Assembly (NCBI GenBank): GCA_965204525.1
Contig: OZ241994.1
Location: 1,426,001-1,490,000, forward strand
DNA length: 64,000 nucleotides
Source of the DNA: Bin5 sp965204525
GTDB lineage: Bacteria; Chloroflexota; Anaerolineae; Caldilineales; Caldilineaceae
Reading direction: 5' to 3'
A program made the position numbers and the translations under genes. Below are positions 8,174 to 15,183 of this stretch, piece after piece. Below the pieces are notes generated by a model. The model made no database searches. It was not told the DNA's origin and saw only the letters and a list, made by a program, of their open reading frames with translations. Position 1 is the stretch's first letter, and each line of letters begins with the position of its first letter.

Positions 8174-8485
8174 ATGAAAACAATGATGTGGAAGCTTGAC
8201 TGCTCGATTTGGAGGGAGGGTGACTGGTATGTATCTGAATGCAAGGATTTGGAAGTAGCTAGTCAAGGAGAATCCTTGCAGGAGGCGCAAGACAATCTAA
8301 AGGAGGCAATTCAGCTGTTTCTTGACGCTGCTTCCTTTTCAGAAGTAATGAGCTATCTTGTCCGCCTCGAACCAGACAACTCAGTTGCACCTCTTGAAAC
8401 TCAACTACATCTTGAGGTTCAGTTTCCTCCCATCAGTCAAGAGTCCCATCAGACATCTGGTGAGGTCACTCTTGCTTATGCCTAG
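8174..8485 (+). CDS. hicB: HicB-family antitoxin
   Basis: About 103 residues with the HicB partial RNase H-like fold: WKLDCSIWREGDWYVSECKDLEVASQGESLQEAQDNLKEAIQLFL is split across residues 6-50 and gives the family pattern of a strand pair, the C-x-D/L-x-V-A-S-Q-G turn and the E-A-x-x-N-L-x-E-A helix. Start taken at ATG 8174, behind AAGGA; GTG 8165 is an alternative. HicB binds and neutralises HicA and usually represses the operon. Here the order is hicB then hicA, overlapping by 8 nt. The operon lies between two direct MITE copies. Confidence 0.85.
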   Translation: MKTMMWKLDCSIWREGDWYVSECKDLEVASQGESLQEAQDNLKEAIQLFLDAASFSEVMSYLVRLEPDNSVAPLETQLHLEVQFPPISQESHQTSGEVTLAYA

Positions 8486-8717
8486 ATTGAGTCCTATTTC
8501 GTCACGAAGAGTTATCAGGATTCTTATGGAACACGGGTTTAGAAAAGACAGGCAATCAGGAAGTCACATTGCAATGAAAGCCTACACGTTCGATGAATCC
8601 GGTCAAACGACTACGAGAACGGTAGTTGTACCCCAAAAGAAGGAAATCCCTGTAGGGACGCTCAGGAACATCATCAAACATTCTGGGTTAGATCGGGGAC
8701 TCTTCGTACAGACGTAA
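8478..8717 (+). CDS. hicA: HicA-family mRNA interferase toxin
   Basis: 79 residues starting MPRLSPISSRRVIRILMEHG. HicA marks: SSRRVIRILMEHGF helix, RQSGSHIAMK with the catalytic His of the GSH motif (about residue 29), and VVPQKKEIPVGTLRNIIKHSG at the C-terminus. HicA is a dsRBD-fold ribonuclease that cleaves mRNA and tmRNA. ATG 8478 overlaps the end of hicB, so translation is probably coupled. A strong terminator follows at 8737. An in-frame upstream extension to 8358 only re-reads hicB. Confidence 0.88.
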   Translation: MPRLSPISSRRVIRILMEHGFRKDRQSGSHIAMKAYTFDESGQTTTRTVVVPQKKEIPVGTLRNIIKHSGLDRGLFVQT

Positions 8718-8736
8718 CCAAGAACAGTCTTACTCG

Positions 8737-8768
8737 GCCCGCTGGCAGCTATGCCGGCGGGCTTTTTT
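8737..8768 (+). terminator. Intrinsic terminator after hicBA
   Basis: GCCCGCTGGC and GCCGGCGGGC form a 10-bp stem with one G-T pair and a 6-nt loop, followed by six T. It begins 19 nt after the hicA stop. Confidence 0.92.
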
Positions 8769-8806
8769 GTTTCCCGGCCGCCGGATTCATGTGCTGAACC
8801 ATGAAG

Positions 8807-9146
8807 TGGGCCCCAAAAACTGGACTACAAGCTAAGGTGTATAGTGGAGCGAACTGCCCAGCCTGTGGAGGGGCAGCACGATGGTCAAGAAACGGCGGCG
8901 ACACACGGCGACCTTCAAGTTCCAGGCTGCGCTGGGGGCTCTTGAAGGCAGCAAGACAGTTCGCCAGTGATCAAGTGAACACGATGTTTGTGCCACCTGA
9001 TACGAGCCTGGAAGCGGCAACTGCAAGAAGACGGGCAAAGAGTCCAGGCGTCGAACGGCGTTATGCGCCCTAATCATCCCTGACCGCATCCGTCTGGATG
9101 CACCCTGGTTTTCCCGTCTCGTGGTCCAGTTTTTGGGGCCAAGCTC
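8807..9146 (+). mobile_element. MITE-like deletion derivative of the IS3 element (copy 2)
   Basis: Nearly the same 340-bp sequence as 7437-7777, in the same orientation, with the same internal deletion junction and the same TGA in the orfA remnant. The right end here reads TTTTTGGGGCCAAGCTCA, closer to the left-end type of the full IS. Shared derived features show that the deleted form itself was copied. Confidence 0.75.
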
Positions 9147-9638
9147 AGTGTCGAAGAAGGCAAGCTCTTCCGGCTGCGTTCGGTGAAAAGGCAGGGTTTC
9201 AAAACGGGCTGAAGAGACACTGTTTCAGTGTAACTGCAGGAAAAGCTGGGCTGGGCGCTCCCTGAACACAGGTCGTGCGCTCGTACGGGAACTCGTAGGG
9301 AACAGGTAAACGCTCGTACGAGCGTTTACGAGCGTTTGCGAGAAAAAATTTTCAAGAGACAGAACAACGCACATTTCCAATGATATAGAGATTATATGAT
9401 GAAAGGAAATTCATGTGCGTTCAATTTGAAACCAAGAGTTTTCGCACGGGCTGACGTCTGACATGGCAGGCGTCTCACTCGCTCCAATGAAACTCGCAAG
9501 CTCGTGGACCCGTTTGGGATCTACATTAGAAACGATAGGGTTCTGGGCCCCTGGCGCACGGTCAGGTATCGTCTGACCCCCCACTTCCCCGCTTTCGATT
9601 GCGCGGATCTTGCCTGCCTTATTGAAATGTCAACGACT
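9147..9638. other. Gene-free stretch holding a perfect 20-bp palindrome
   Basis: No convincing gene. A run of CGTACGAG/CTCGTACG-like words lies around 9275-9345. It includes the perfect palindrome AAACGCTCGTACGAGCGTTT at 9308-9327, followed by a further ACGAGCGTTTGCGAG half copy. This could be an operator or a cruciform-forming site; no adjacent regulator gene is seen. Confidence 0.5.
9308..9327. repeat. Perfect 20-bp palindrome
   Basis: AAACGCTCGTACGAGCGTTT reads the same on both strands. A partial repeat of its right half follows at 9328-9342, and a looser related word (GCTCGTACGGGAACTCGTA) lies just upstream near 9279. Confidence 0.9.
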
Positions 9639-9720
9639 CCTAGACCACGAAATGGGAAAAATAAGGTGCATTCGGACGGTTGTAGCCGGCGCTGATCAGA
9701 GCGCGTAGTGCCGTTAAGCT
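9639..9720 (-). mobile_element. IS3 right-end fragment (inverted)
   Basis: TAGACCACGAAATGGGAAAAATAAGGTGCAT-type sequence, identical over about 30 bp to the right end of the full IS3 at 13699-13730, then diverging gradually. The outermost ~18 bp of the IS end are missing. The terminus points left, away from the Pycsar genes. Confidence 0.65.
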
Positions 9721-9758
9721 GTGTTGGATAAAGGCGTTTTTCGCGGTGCATTGCATAG

Positions 9759-10274
9759 TCAGGGCCGGACGCTCCCCCAAGCCAGAAGAATGAGACCCAG
9801 AAAGAGCGACGGCCCACTCAGCCAAAAGGCCCGGCGAACCCTGCGCATTTTGACGCTGGCTATTTGGGAAACAATGTGGATTTGGCTGAGAAGCTGTTCC
9901 TCAATCATGTCTGAAGACATTTCCTTGGATCGCTTCACAAACTTCTCGCTTCGCATCGTCGCGATGTCTTCGAAGTAGATGAGGGATTGGCCGGTTCGCG
10001 GGTGCGTCGGCATGTAGACCCAGGCTGCCATGGCAACGGCGGCGCCCATGAAGACAAGGTAAATGCCGAGAATGACCCAGAGAAGCGCTCTCTCAAAACA
10101 CCATGACTCGACCAGAAGAGCGGGAATCAGCTTCTCGAATCGGGCCGCCAATGCACCCAGGACCGCGATTTGGAGAGCCAGGACGGGTGCCGCTTTGGCG
10201 TCGGCCGACCTGGTAAACGCTATGCAGCGCGACAACAACTCGTAATGAGAGTTCAGACGTTCATCCATGATCAT
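9759..10274 (-). CDS. pycTM: Pycsar effector, DUF5706-type membrane protein (PycTM)
   Basis: 171 residues. Layout: N-terminal amphipathic region with DERLNSHYELLSRCIAFTRSADAKAAPVL (split about residues 4-32), hydrophobic segments at about 33-50, 63-88 and 148-168, and a basic/acidic cytoplasmic loop between the last two. This matches the Pycsar system effector family (PycTM, DUF5706), which is triggered by cCMP or cUMP and damages the inner membrane to stop phage spread. Its ATG overlaps the cyclase stop (ATGA), so the two are translated together. Reading it as a Pycsar effector rests on fold layout plus the adjacent cyclase. Confidence 0.75.
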   Translation of the reverse strand: MIMDERLNSHYELLSRCIAFTRSADAKAAPVLALQIAVLGALAARFEKLIPALLVESWCFERALLWVILGIYLVFMGAAVAMAAWVYMPTHPRTGQSLIYFEDIATMRSEKFVKRSKEMSSDMIEEQLLSQIHIVSQIASVKMRRVRRAFWLSGPSLFLGLILLAWGSVRP

Positions 10275-11107
10275 TCTTCAGGTCTGCTGCCGGTCACTAT
10301 CGTCTCGCAAAACTCAGCGCCGTGAACGCAGCACCATTCTGATTCCAATCTGTAGAGCTGATCGAAATCCAGCCCCATATCCTCCGGCGCCGGCTCCGCC
10401 GTCCACAGATATTCTGTCTCACCGATGGGTGCGTCCAAGCCGTCACCTTGAGCATCTTCACTGCAACCACAGGTCCAGAGGAGCGCCCTCCGCCTGATAT
10501 AGGAAGCATTCTGGTATCGAGAGAAAACCCGGTCCGAAACAACCACCTGGTTGGAACATGCCACCGAACTAAGTTTCGCCGCCATGTTTACGGGCTTACC
10601 TGCCCACACTTCATTTTGCTTGGTGCCCCTGAGGCCCAGTCGTCGAACGAGCAGGGTGCCCCGGTCAATGCCGACTCCGGCCGTCAGTTTCCAATCAGTT
10701 GAAGTGTCATTCTCGAACCGGACAGCAATGTCGCGTTCAATCTGTGTTCTTGCCGTGATTGCGCTGGCCACGGCGTAAAATAAAGACTGCGGACCGCTGA
10801 AAAGGCCAAAGACGCCGTCGCCATGAATATCGATGTAGTTTGACTCGAACCGTTCGAAGATCAGAACCATCGCCCTTACGAAGTACGTATACGCATACGC
10901 TGATGTCCTCGGGGTGCTGTCTGCGCTCAGTTCAGTGGACCGCTTCAGATCGACAAACACGGCGGTGACGTTCGGAATCTGAAGCCACAGGCCCTTGTTG
11001 ACCGGCCCCTCTTCTGGAACTTCATTCTGCGTCGTTATTTGCACGCCCAATTTGGCTTGGGCATCCAGCTGTGAAGTTAGGTCCGCCAAGATCTCGTCCA
11101 ATAACAT
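10271..11107 (-). CDS. pycC: Pycsar pyrimidine cyclase (class III nucleotidyl cyclase, PycC-like)
   Basis: About 278 residues with one class III cyclase domain. The metal-binding strands are AVFVDLKRSTELS (Asp about 53 counted from this start) and YIDIHGDGVFGLF (HGD, second Asp about 97). Then come GVGIDRGTLLVRRLGLRG and WAGKPVNMAAKLSSVA, both typical of this family. A stand-alone soluble cyclase directly overlapping a DUF5706 membrane protein is the Pycsar signature; such cyclases make cCMP or cUMP on infection. The nucleotide cannot be assigned from sequence alone. ATG 11107 has GGAG 7 nt upstream; an in-frame extension to 11137 is possible. Confidence 0.78.
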   Translation of the reverse strand: MLLDEILADLTSQLDAQAKLGVQITTQNEVPEEGPVNKGLWLQIPNVTAVFVDLKRSTELSADSTPRTSAYAYTYFVRAMVLIFERFESNYIDIHGDGVFGLFSGPQSLFYAVASAITARTQIERDIAVRFENDTSTDWKLTAGVGIDRGTLLVRRLGLRGTKQNEVWAGKPVNMAAKLSSVACSNQVVVSDRVFSRYQNASYIRRRALLWTCGCSEDAQGDGLDAPIGETEYLWTAEPAPEDMGLDFDQLYRLESEWCCVHGAEFCETIVTGSRPEE

Positions 11108-11182
11108 GAAGCGACTCCAATACAATTGCATCTGCATATAGGAAAGCGCTACAAGCTCTGACCAACGCCCGCCTATTCAGTC

Positions 11183-11232
11183 ACGATGCACCTTTTTCCC
11201 TCGTTTGGTGGTCCAGATTTTGGGGCCCACTT
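11183..11232 (+). mobile_element. IS3 right-end fragment
   Basis: GATGCACCTTTTTCCCTCG followed by a TGGTCCAGATTTTGGGGCCCA end, a diverged version of the IS3 right end. The terminus points right. With the inverted fragment at 9639-9720 it brackets the two Pycsar genes with outward-facing IS ends. Confidence 0.6.
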
Positions 11233-11253
11233 CGGTATGCGTTTGGACAGACC

Positions 11254-13698
11254 TCACCGCTCGAAGTTCTCTAGCGCTTCGTCTATCCCATAGGCGCTGT
11301 TCTCCATCAGTTTGTCGATAAGATTAAGGCTTTGGGATCGAATTGTGTCCTCCGTACTCTGTTGATAGATGCGTAGAGTCAGTTTTGTGACGCTATCTGC
11401 GGAAAATGCCGTTCCTGTACCTATGTCGGATGATGCAGAACCGGCAAAGTCAATAAACCGTTCGCACGCTGTCAGCGTGACTTCAGGAAGCTTGGCGGTG
11501 GTTTTTTCCAGGGCCAATATGAGGTGAATGTAATTCAGCTGGAAGGCATCGCTGGAAACAAACTGGGTGACTAGATGAGCGTATTCCCCAAGTTGAGTTC
11601 CCTCGAATCCGGAAAAGCATTGCGCGGCTTCAGCACGGACGTCGGCACTTGTATCGTTGAACAGCTTAATCAGCGTATCCTCGCAAAATGAGCGGAACGC
11701 AGCTGTCCTGACGTTGGCCGCCATCACTTCAGCCGCGCCATTCCGCTGGGCTTCTGACCCGGACAGGCATAACTCCGCTAAATCAGCGGCCTCTGGCAGA
11801 TCCAGGGCGGCCAGGCAGGCTTGACGTGCGCCAGCGGTAGCCACATCATGCAGTTGAGAAGAAACCATGCGTTTCAGAATCTGCGACAGTTCCTGGAAGT
11901 GAGTTTGGAGAGCGAAAAGCAAGAACCGCTCTATGAAGGGCGTCTGGAGCAAAGCGTCTTCAGTATTACAGAGTTGTCGGAACAACACGACTGCCAAGTT
12001 CCGGTCATGGCGCAAAACGGCTAACAATGTTTCGGCTACGCATGACCTAACAGCGATCGAAGGGTCTTGGACCATCTTCTCCAATGCAGGCTGGAAGTAC
12101 TTTATTCTTTTGTGGTCATTCTCGATCAATCTTGCCATCGCATGCGCGGCTCGGCCGCGATTCGTGTTAATGCCGTTCATAAGGATGTCCCCGCCATAGT
12201 AGGGCTCTCCCCCTAGCGAAGCCGGGGTTCGCCACAATTCCTGCTGGGCGTCGGGATCCTCAGTCGCATACCACGCTACAAGGTCAAGTGCCTCTGCCGG
12301 GACTTCCTCTTGGGCTGAACTGGCGATTGGATCGCAGATAAAACGGCCTAACGGCCTGCCCTCAATCCGGTGACACCGTTCGGTGACTCTTAGGATGGTC
12401 TCGAAGTCCAAATCTGTGTCAGTGATGCCGCGCAGGACCGCTTCGAAGTAGAGTGGATTGGCGTGATCCGGAAACCTCAATACCAGTTCCGCGAACCGCC
12501 CAGGGTCGTCTTTTACCCTTTCTTCAAGAGTCCGGGATAATTCCAGCGCTCCCCCTACAAAATCACCATCAGGCGTAAATTCGTGTGTATCGGTGTCGTG
12601 ATGATGAATAGCTGAGAGCCATTGCTCATCGTTCATCTTTTCGGTCGCGTCCTCAGGTATTGGAGGCTGGGCAAATTGGGCTTCCATTGGTTTCGGAGAT
12701 GCCGGCTCTTGCTGTTCGAATTTCCGTCGCCACTCTTCAAGGCGCTTGCGGACCCTTTCTGAACGTCGAGTTTCAATGATCCCGCTCAGCAGAGTAAACT
12801 GAGCGTACCCGAATCGATTTCTGCTTGGGTTGCTCCTTTCCCAGTCCGAGTAATATCCAAGCAGCAACGTCTCCAGTTGTCTGAGTTTCTCGTCGGAGCA
12901 ATGAGGCGATAAGGATTCGATAAGCTGCCTCGACGCCCAATGTGTGTCCGATGAGTAACCTATATTCAAGCGCTCCGGGTTTTTGTAAAGGTGGTCTACT
13001 CCTTCATCCGCAAATAGCGGCCCGTTAGCGGCGAGGCTTCGGATTATCAGGTATTGGATTGTCTCAAACGGAGATTCGCGTATGGGCTCTATTACTGAGC
13101 GGTATACGTCCGTTTTCTGCATAGCAAGCTCAGATAGGGCATTTTCCATAGCATTTAGCAGAACGGCTCCGATACTGTACCCACTCTGGAAGATCCTAGT
13201 GGACCAGATTGGGTCTGTCCGAAGCCCGCCACGCTCTTGCGAAGCACAATCTTCTATGACTGCTTGCATGAACGGCAAGACCTCCCGAACGAAAGCCTCC
13301 GGGGCATTGCCGGCAAGTTCTTGCAGCGTTCTTTCACCAAATGGGCTGTTCGCGACGGCGCCGTTGCGGTAGTCAAAGGGATTGGGTTGTCCTGCTTTGA
13401 GGCTCAGTCGGCGCTGACGGTCGAAGTAGTGCCTGACTACCTTGCAGCCCCATAACGGGCGGTTGGATTGCAACTCAGTCAGGAGGAGCCAGAAGTCGCT
13501 GTTGGATGCCAAAGCGCCGTCTACGTTGTCGAGAATGCCTACGTCTATCAGCTGGAGCATGAACTCAAGGTAGCGCCGTCCTTGACTCCAGTCTCCCCAC
13601 AGCGCTAACTGGCGTAGGCGGCTATTCCAGCGTTCTGACTTGCCGACGTAGGGTTCTAAGATGTCCGCCACTCTGTCGGGCAGTATGGTTGGCCCCAA
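11254..13698 (-). CDS. HEAT-repeat protein, N-terminus removed by IS3 insertion
   Basis: 814 codons of alpha-helical solenoid. Repeats are clearest at about residues 520-740 (for example FQPALEKMVQDPSIAVRSCV and CEDTLIKLFNDTSADVRAEA). The first codons lie inside the IS3 right end (13686 on), and the apparent TTG start belongs to the IS, so the original gene began further upstream and has lost its N-terminal part. The central region (about 195-330: NGPLFADEGV, NIGYSSDTHWASRQLIE, FGYAQFTLLSGI) resembles the C-terminal sensor half of large STAND-type ATPases in defence islands; that family link is from memory and moderate. No NTPase motifs remain. Sits between Pycsar and RM genes on the same strand. 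Confidence 0.6.
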   Translation of the reverse strand: MGPTILPDRVADILEPYVGKSERWNSRLRQLALWGDWSQGRRYLEFMLQLIDVGILDNVDGALASNSDFWLLLTELQSNRPLWGCKVVRHYFDRQRRLSLKAGQPNPFDYRNGAVANSPFGERTLQELAGNAPEAFVREVLPFMQAVIEDCASQERGGLRTDPIWSTRIFQSGYSIGAVLLNAMENALSELAMQKTDVYRSVIEPIRESPFETIQYLIIRSLAANGPLFADEGVDHLYKNPERLNIGYSSDTHWASRQLIESLSPHCSDEKLRQLETLLLGYYSDWERSNPSRNRFGYAQFTLLSGIIETRRSERVRKRLEEWRRKFEQQEPASPKPMEAQFAQPPIPEDATEKMNDEQWLSAIHHHDTDTHEFTPDGDFVGGALELSRTLEERVKDDPGRFAELVLRFPDHANPLYFEAVLRGITDTDLDFETILRVTERCHRIEGRPLGRFICDPIASSAQEEVPAEALDLVAWYATEDPDAQQELWRTPASLGGEPYYGGDILMNGINTNRGRAAHAMARLIENDHKRIKYFQPALEKMVQDPSIAVRSCVAETLLAVLRHDRNLAVVLFRQLCNTEDALLQTPFIERFLLFALQTHFQELSQILKRMVSSQLHDVATAGARQACLAALDLPEAADLAELCLSGSEAQRNGAAEVMAANVRTAAFRSFCEDTLIKLFNDTSADVRAEAAQCFSGFEGTQLGEYAHLVTQFVSSDAFQLNYIHLILALEKTTAKLPEVTLTACERFIDFAGSASSDIGTGTAFSADSVTKLTLRIYQQSTEDTIRSQSLNLIDKLMENSAYGIDEALENFER

Positions 13699-13733
13699 TC
13701 GTTAGACCACGAAATGGGAAAAATAAGGTGCAT

Positions 13734-14594
13734 TTAGGCGAATGCGGCCGGCTCTGAACAGAGCACGAAGTGCTCTTCAGCCGGCGTTCGATAGTTGAGA
13801 CTTTGATGTGGTCTCTCATAGTTGTAGAAGTCGAAATAGGCAGTCAGCCCGGCGTGCAGCTGACGTACTGTGTCATACTGGTTGAGATAGATGTTTTCGT
13901 ACTTGACGCTGCGCCATAGGCGTTCGCAGAAGACGTTGTCGAGGGCGCGCCCGCGGCCATCCATGCTGACTTGTATGTTGGCTGCGAGCAGGCAGGCGGT
14001 GAAGGCATCGGCCGTGAACTGTGCGCCCTGGTCGGTGTTGAAGATCTTGGGCCGACCCGTGCTGAGCGCCTGACGCAGAGCATCGAGGCAGAAGAGACCG
14101 TCCAGGGTGTTGGAGAGCTGCCAGGCGAGCACATAGCGGCTGTGCCAGTCGATGACCGCGACCAGGTACATGAAGCCGCGCAGCAGCGGCACATAGGTGA
14201 TGTCTGCGCTCCAGACCTGGTTGACATGCGTAATCGGCAGGTTGCGCAAAAGATAGGGATAGCGCTTGTGCCCTTTTCCAGGCAAACTGCTGCTTCTCCT
14301 GGGGTAGATAGCTTGAATGCCCATCAGACGCATCAGCCGTCTGACCCGTTTGCCATTGATGGCGTAGCCCAGCCGGCGCAGATGCGCGGTCATCTTGGGC
14401 CAGCCATAGAAGGGCGTACGCAAGTACTGCTCGTCAATCAAGCGCATCAGATGCAGGTTCAGGGTCGACTCCGAAGCCGCTTGATAGTAGAAGGAGGCCC
14501 GATTCAGCCCCAGCAACTCACACTGCCGTCGTACACTCAGGAGCGCATGCTGGCTATCGACCATGCGCCGCCTCTCCCTGACCGAAGCGGGCAA
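13734..14594 (-). CDS. IS3 transposase OrfB (DDE integrase core)
   Basis: 286 residues. N-terminal HTH_21 part (LSVRRQCELLGLNRASFYYQ), then the rve integrase core with WSADITYVPLLRGFMYLVAV (first Asp), NTDQGAQFTADAF (second Asp) and VFCERLWRSVKYENIY (Glu), and the YERPHQSLNYRTPAE end. Expressed as an OrfAB fusion by -1 frameshifting at the A9 run; the TTG at 14594 is only the edge of the open frame. Appears intact. Confidence 0.92.
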   Translation of the reverse strand: MPASVRERRRMVDSQHALLSVRRQCELLGLNRASFYYQAASESTLNLHLMRLIDEQYLRTPFYGWPKMTAHLRRLGYAINGKRVRRLMRLMGIQAIYPRRSSSLPGKGHKRYPYLLRNLPITHVNQVWSADITYVPLLRGFMYLVAVIDWHSRYVLAWQLSNTLDGLFCLDALRQALSTGRPKIFNTDQGAQFTADAFTACLLAANIQVSMDGRGRALDNVFCERLWRSVKYENIYLNQYDTVRQLHAGLTAYFDFYNYERPHQSLNYRTPAEEHFVLCSEPAAFA

Positions 14595-14868
14595 CTTTTT
14601 TTTTCAGCCACTCAAGTTCCATCTTGAGTCGCCCAATCTGTTCATAGAGTTCTGCTTCCTGAGCCTCCTGCTCCCGCTGTTTGCGTTCGCCGTTGGTAGC
14701 GAAGACCCGGGGCCCGTCTTCCTGCAGTTGCCGTTTCCAGGCCCGGATCAGGTTCGCATGAATCTCATGTTCACTCGATAACTGGCTAATCGTCTTGCTG
14801 CCTTCAAGCGCTTCCAGCGCAACCCGGAACTTGAAGGCCGCCGTGTGTCGCCGCCGTTTCTTGACCAT
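14554..14868 (-). CDS. IS3 transposase OrfA (helix-turn-helix)
   Basis: 104 residues: MVKKRRRHTAAFKFRVALEA, an HTH (SKTISQLSSEHEIHANLIRAW), then a leucine-zipper-like coiled coil (EAELYEQIGRLKMELEWLKK) as in IS3/IS911 OrfA. It overlaps orfB by 41 nt across the slippery A9. It binds the IS ends and oligomerises with OrfAB. Confidence 0.92.
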   Translation of the reverse strand: MVKKRRRHTAAFKFRVALEALEGSKTISQLSSEHEIHANLIRAWKRQLQEDGPRVFATNGERKQREQEAQEAELYEQIGRLKMELEWLKKKVARFGQGEAAHGR

Positions 14869-15037
14869 CGTTCTGCCCCTCCACAGGCTTGGTGAATTGC
14901 TCCATTATACACCTTAGCTTGTGGTCCAGTTTTTGGGGCCAAGCTCACACTTCATATTCAAGTGTCTTAGATACGGGAAAGGACTTGTAATCGGATGGAT
15001 TGAAATCGCGCGAATTGGTGCGGGTCTGATAGATATG

Positions 15038-15090
15038 GTCGCCCCCGATGGCAAGACCACGAAGTGGGAAAAGCACGGTGAATTCAGACG
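15038..15090 (-). mobile_element. Diverged IS3 right-end fragment
   Basis: GGTCGCCCCCGATGGCAAGACC, then ACGAAGTGGGAAAAGCACGGTG, follows the IS3 right end (GGTTGGCCCCAATCGTTAGACC…) with about one change in four. It lies about 95 bp from the full IS3 and about 95 bp before the hsdS stop. The remaining bases of 14948-15183 show nothing else. Confidence 0.5.
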
Positions 15091-15183
15091 TATCGGGAGT
15101 GGAGTCAGGCAGAGGTCGTGTCCTGGGTGGGACCCCTGGCCCCTTTCAATTCTTACTCTCGTTGTAGATTGGAAACTGCCTCG

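Larger units (their letters stand above)
13686..14947 (-). mobile_element. Full-length IS3-family insertion sequence
   Basis: About 1.26 kb. Ends are TGAGCTTGGCCCCAAAAACT (right side, read on minus) and TGGTTGGCCCCAATCG (left side, read on plus), imperfect inverted repeats. It holds two overlapping frames, orfA and orfB, joined at an A9 run (14596-14604 as T9 on plus), the usual -1 frameshift signal of IS3 elements. Flanking bases do not show a clear target duplication. It is the parent of the fragments and MITE-like copies elsewhere in the window, and a second copy starts at 63467. Confidence 0.9.

Noticed and set aside
13698..13698. TTG at 13698 as the true start of the HEAT protein
   Set aside because: It lies within the IS3 end; the native start must have been elsewhere.
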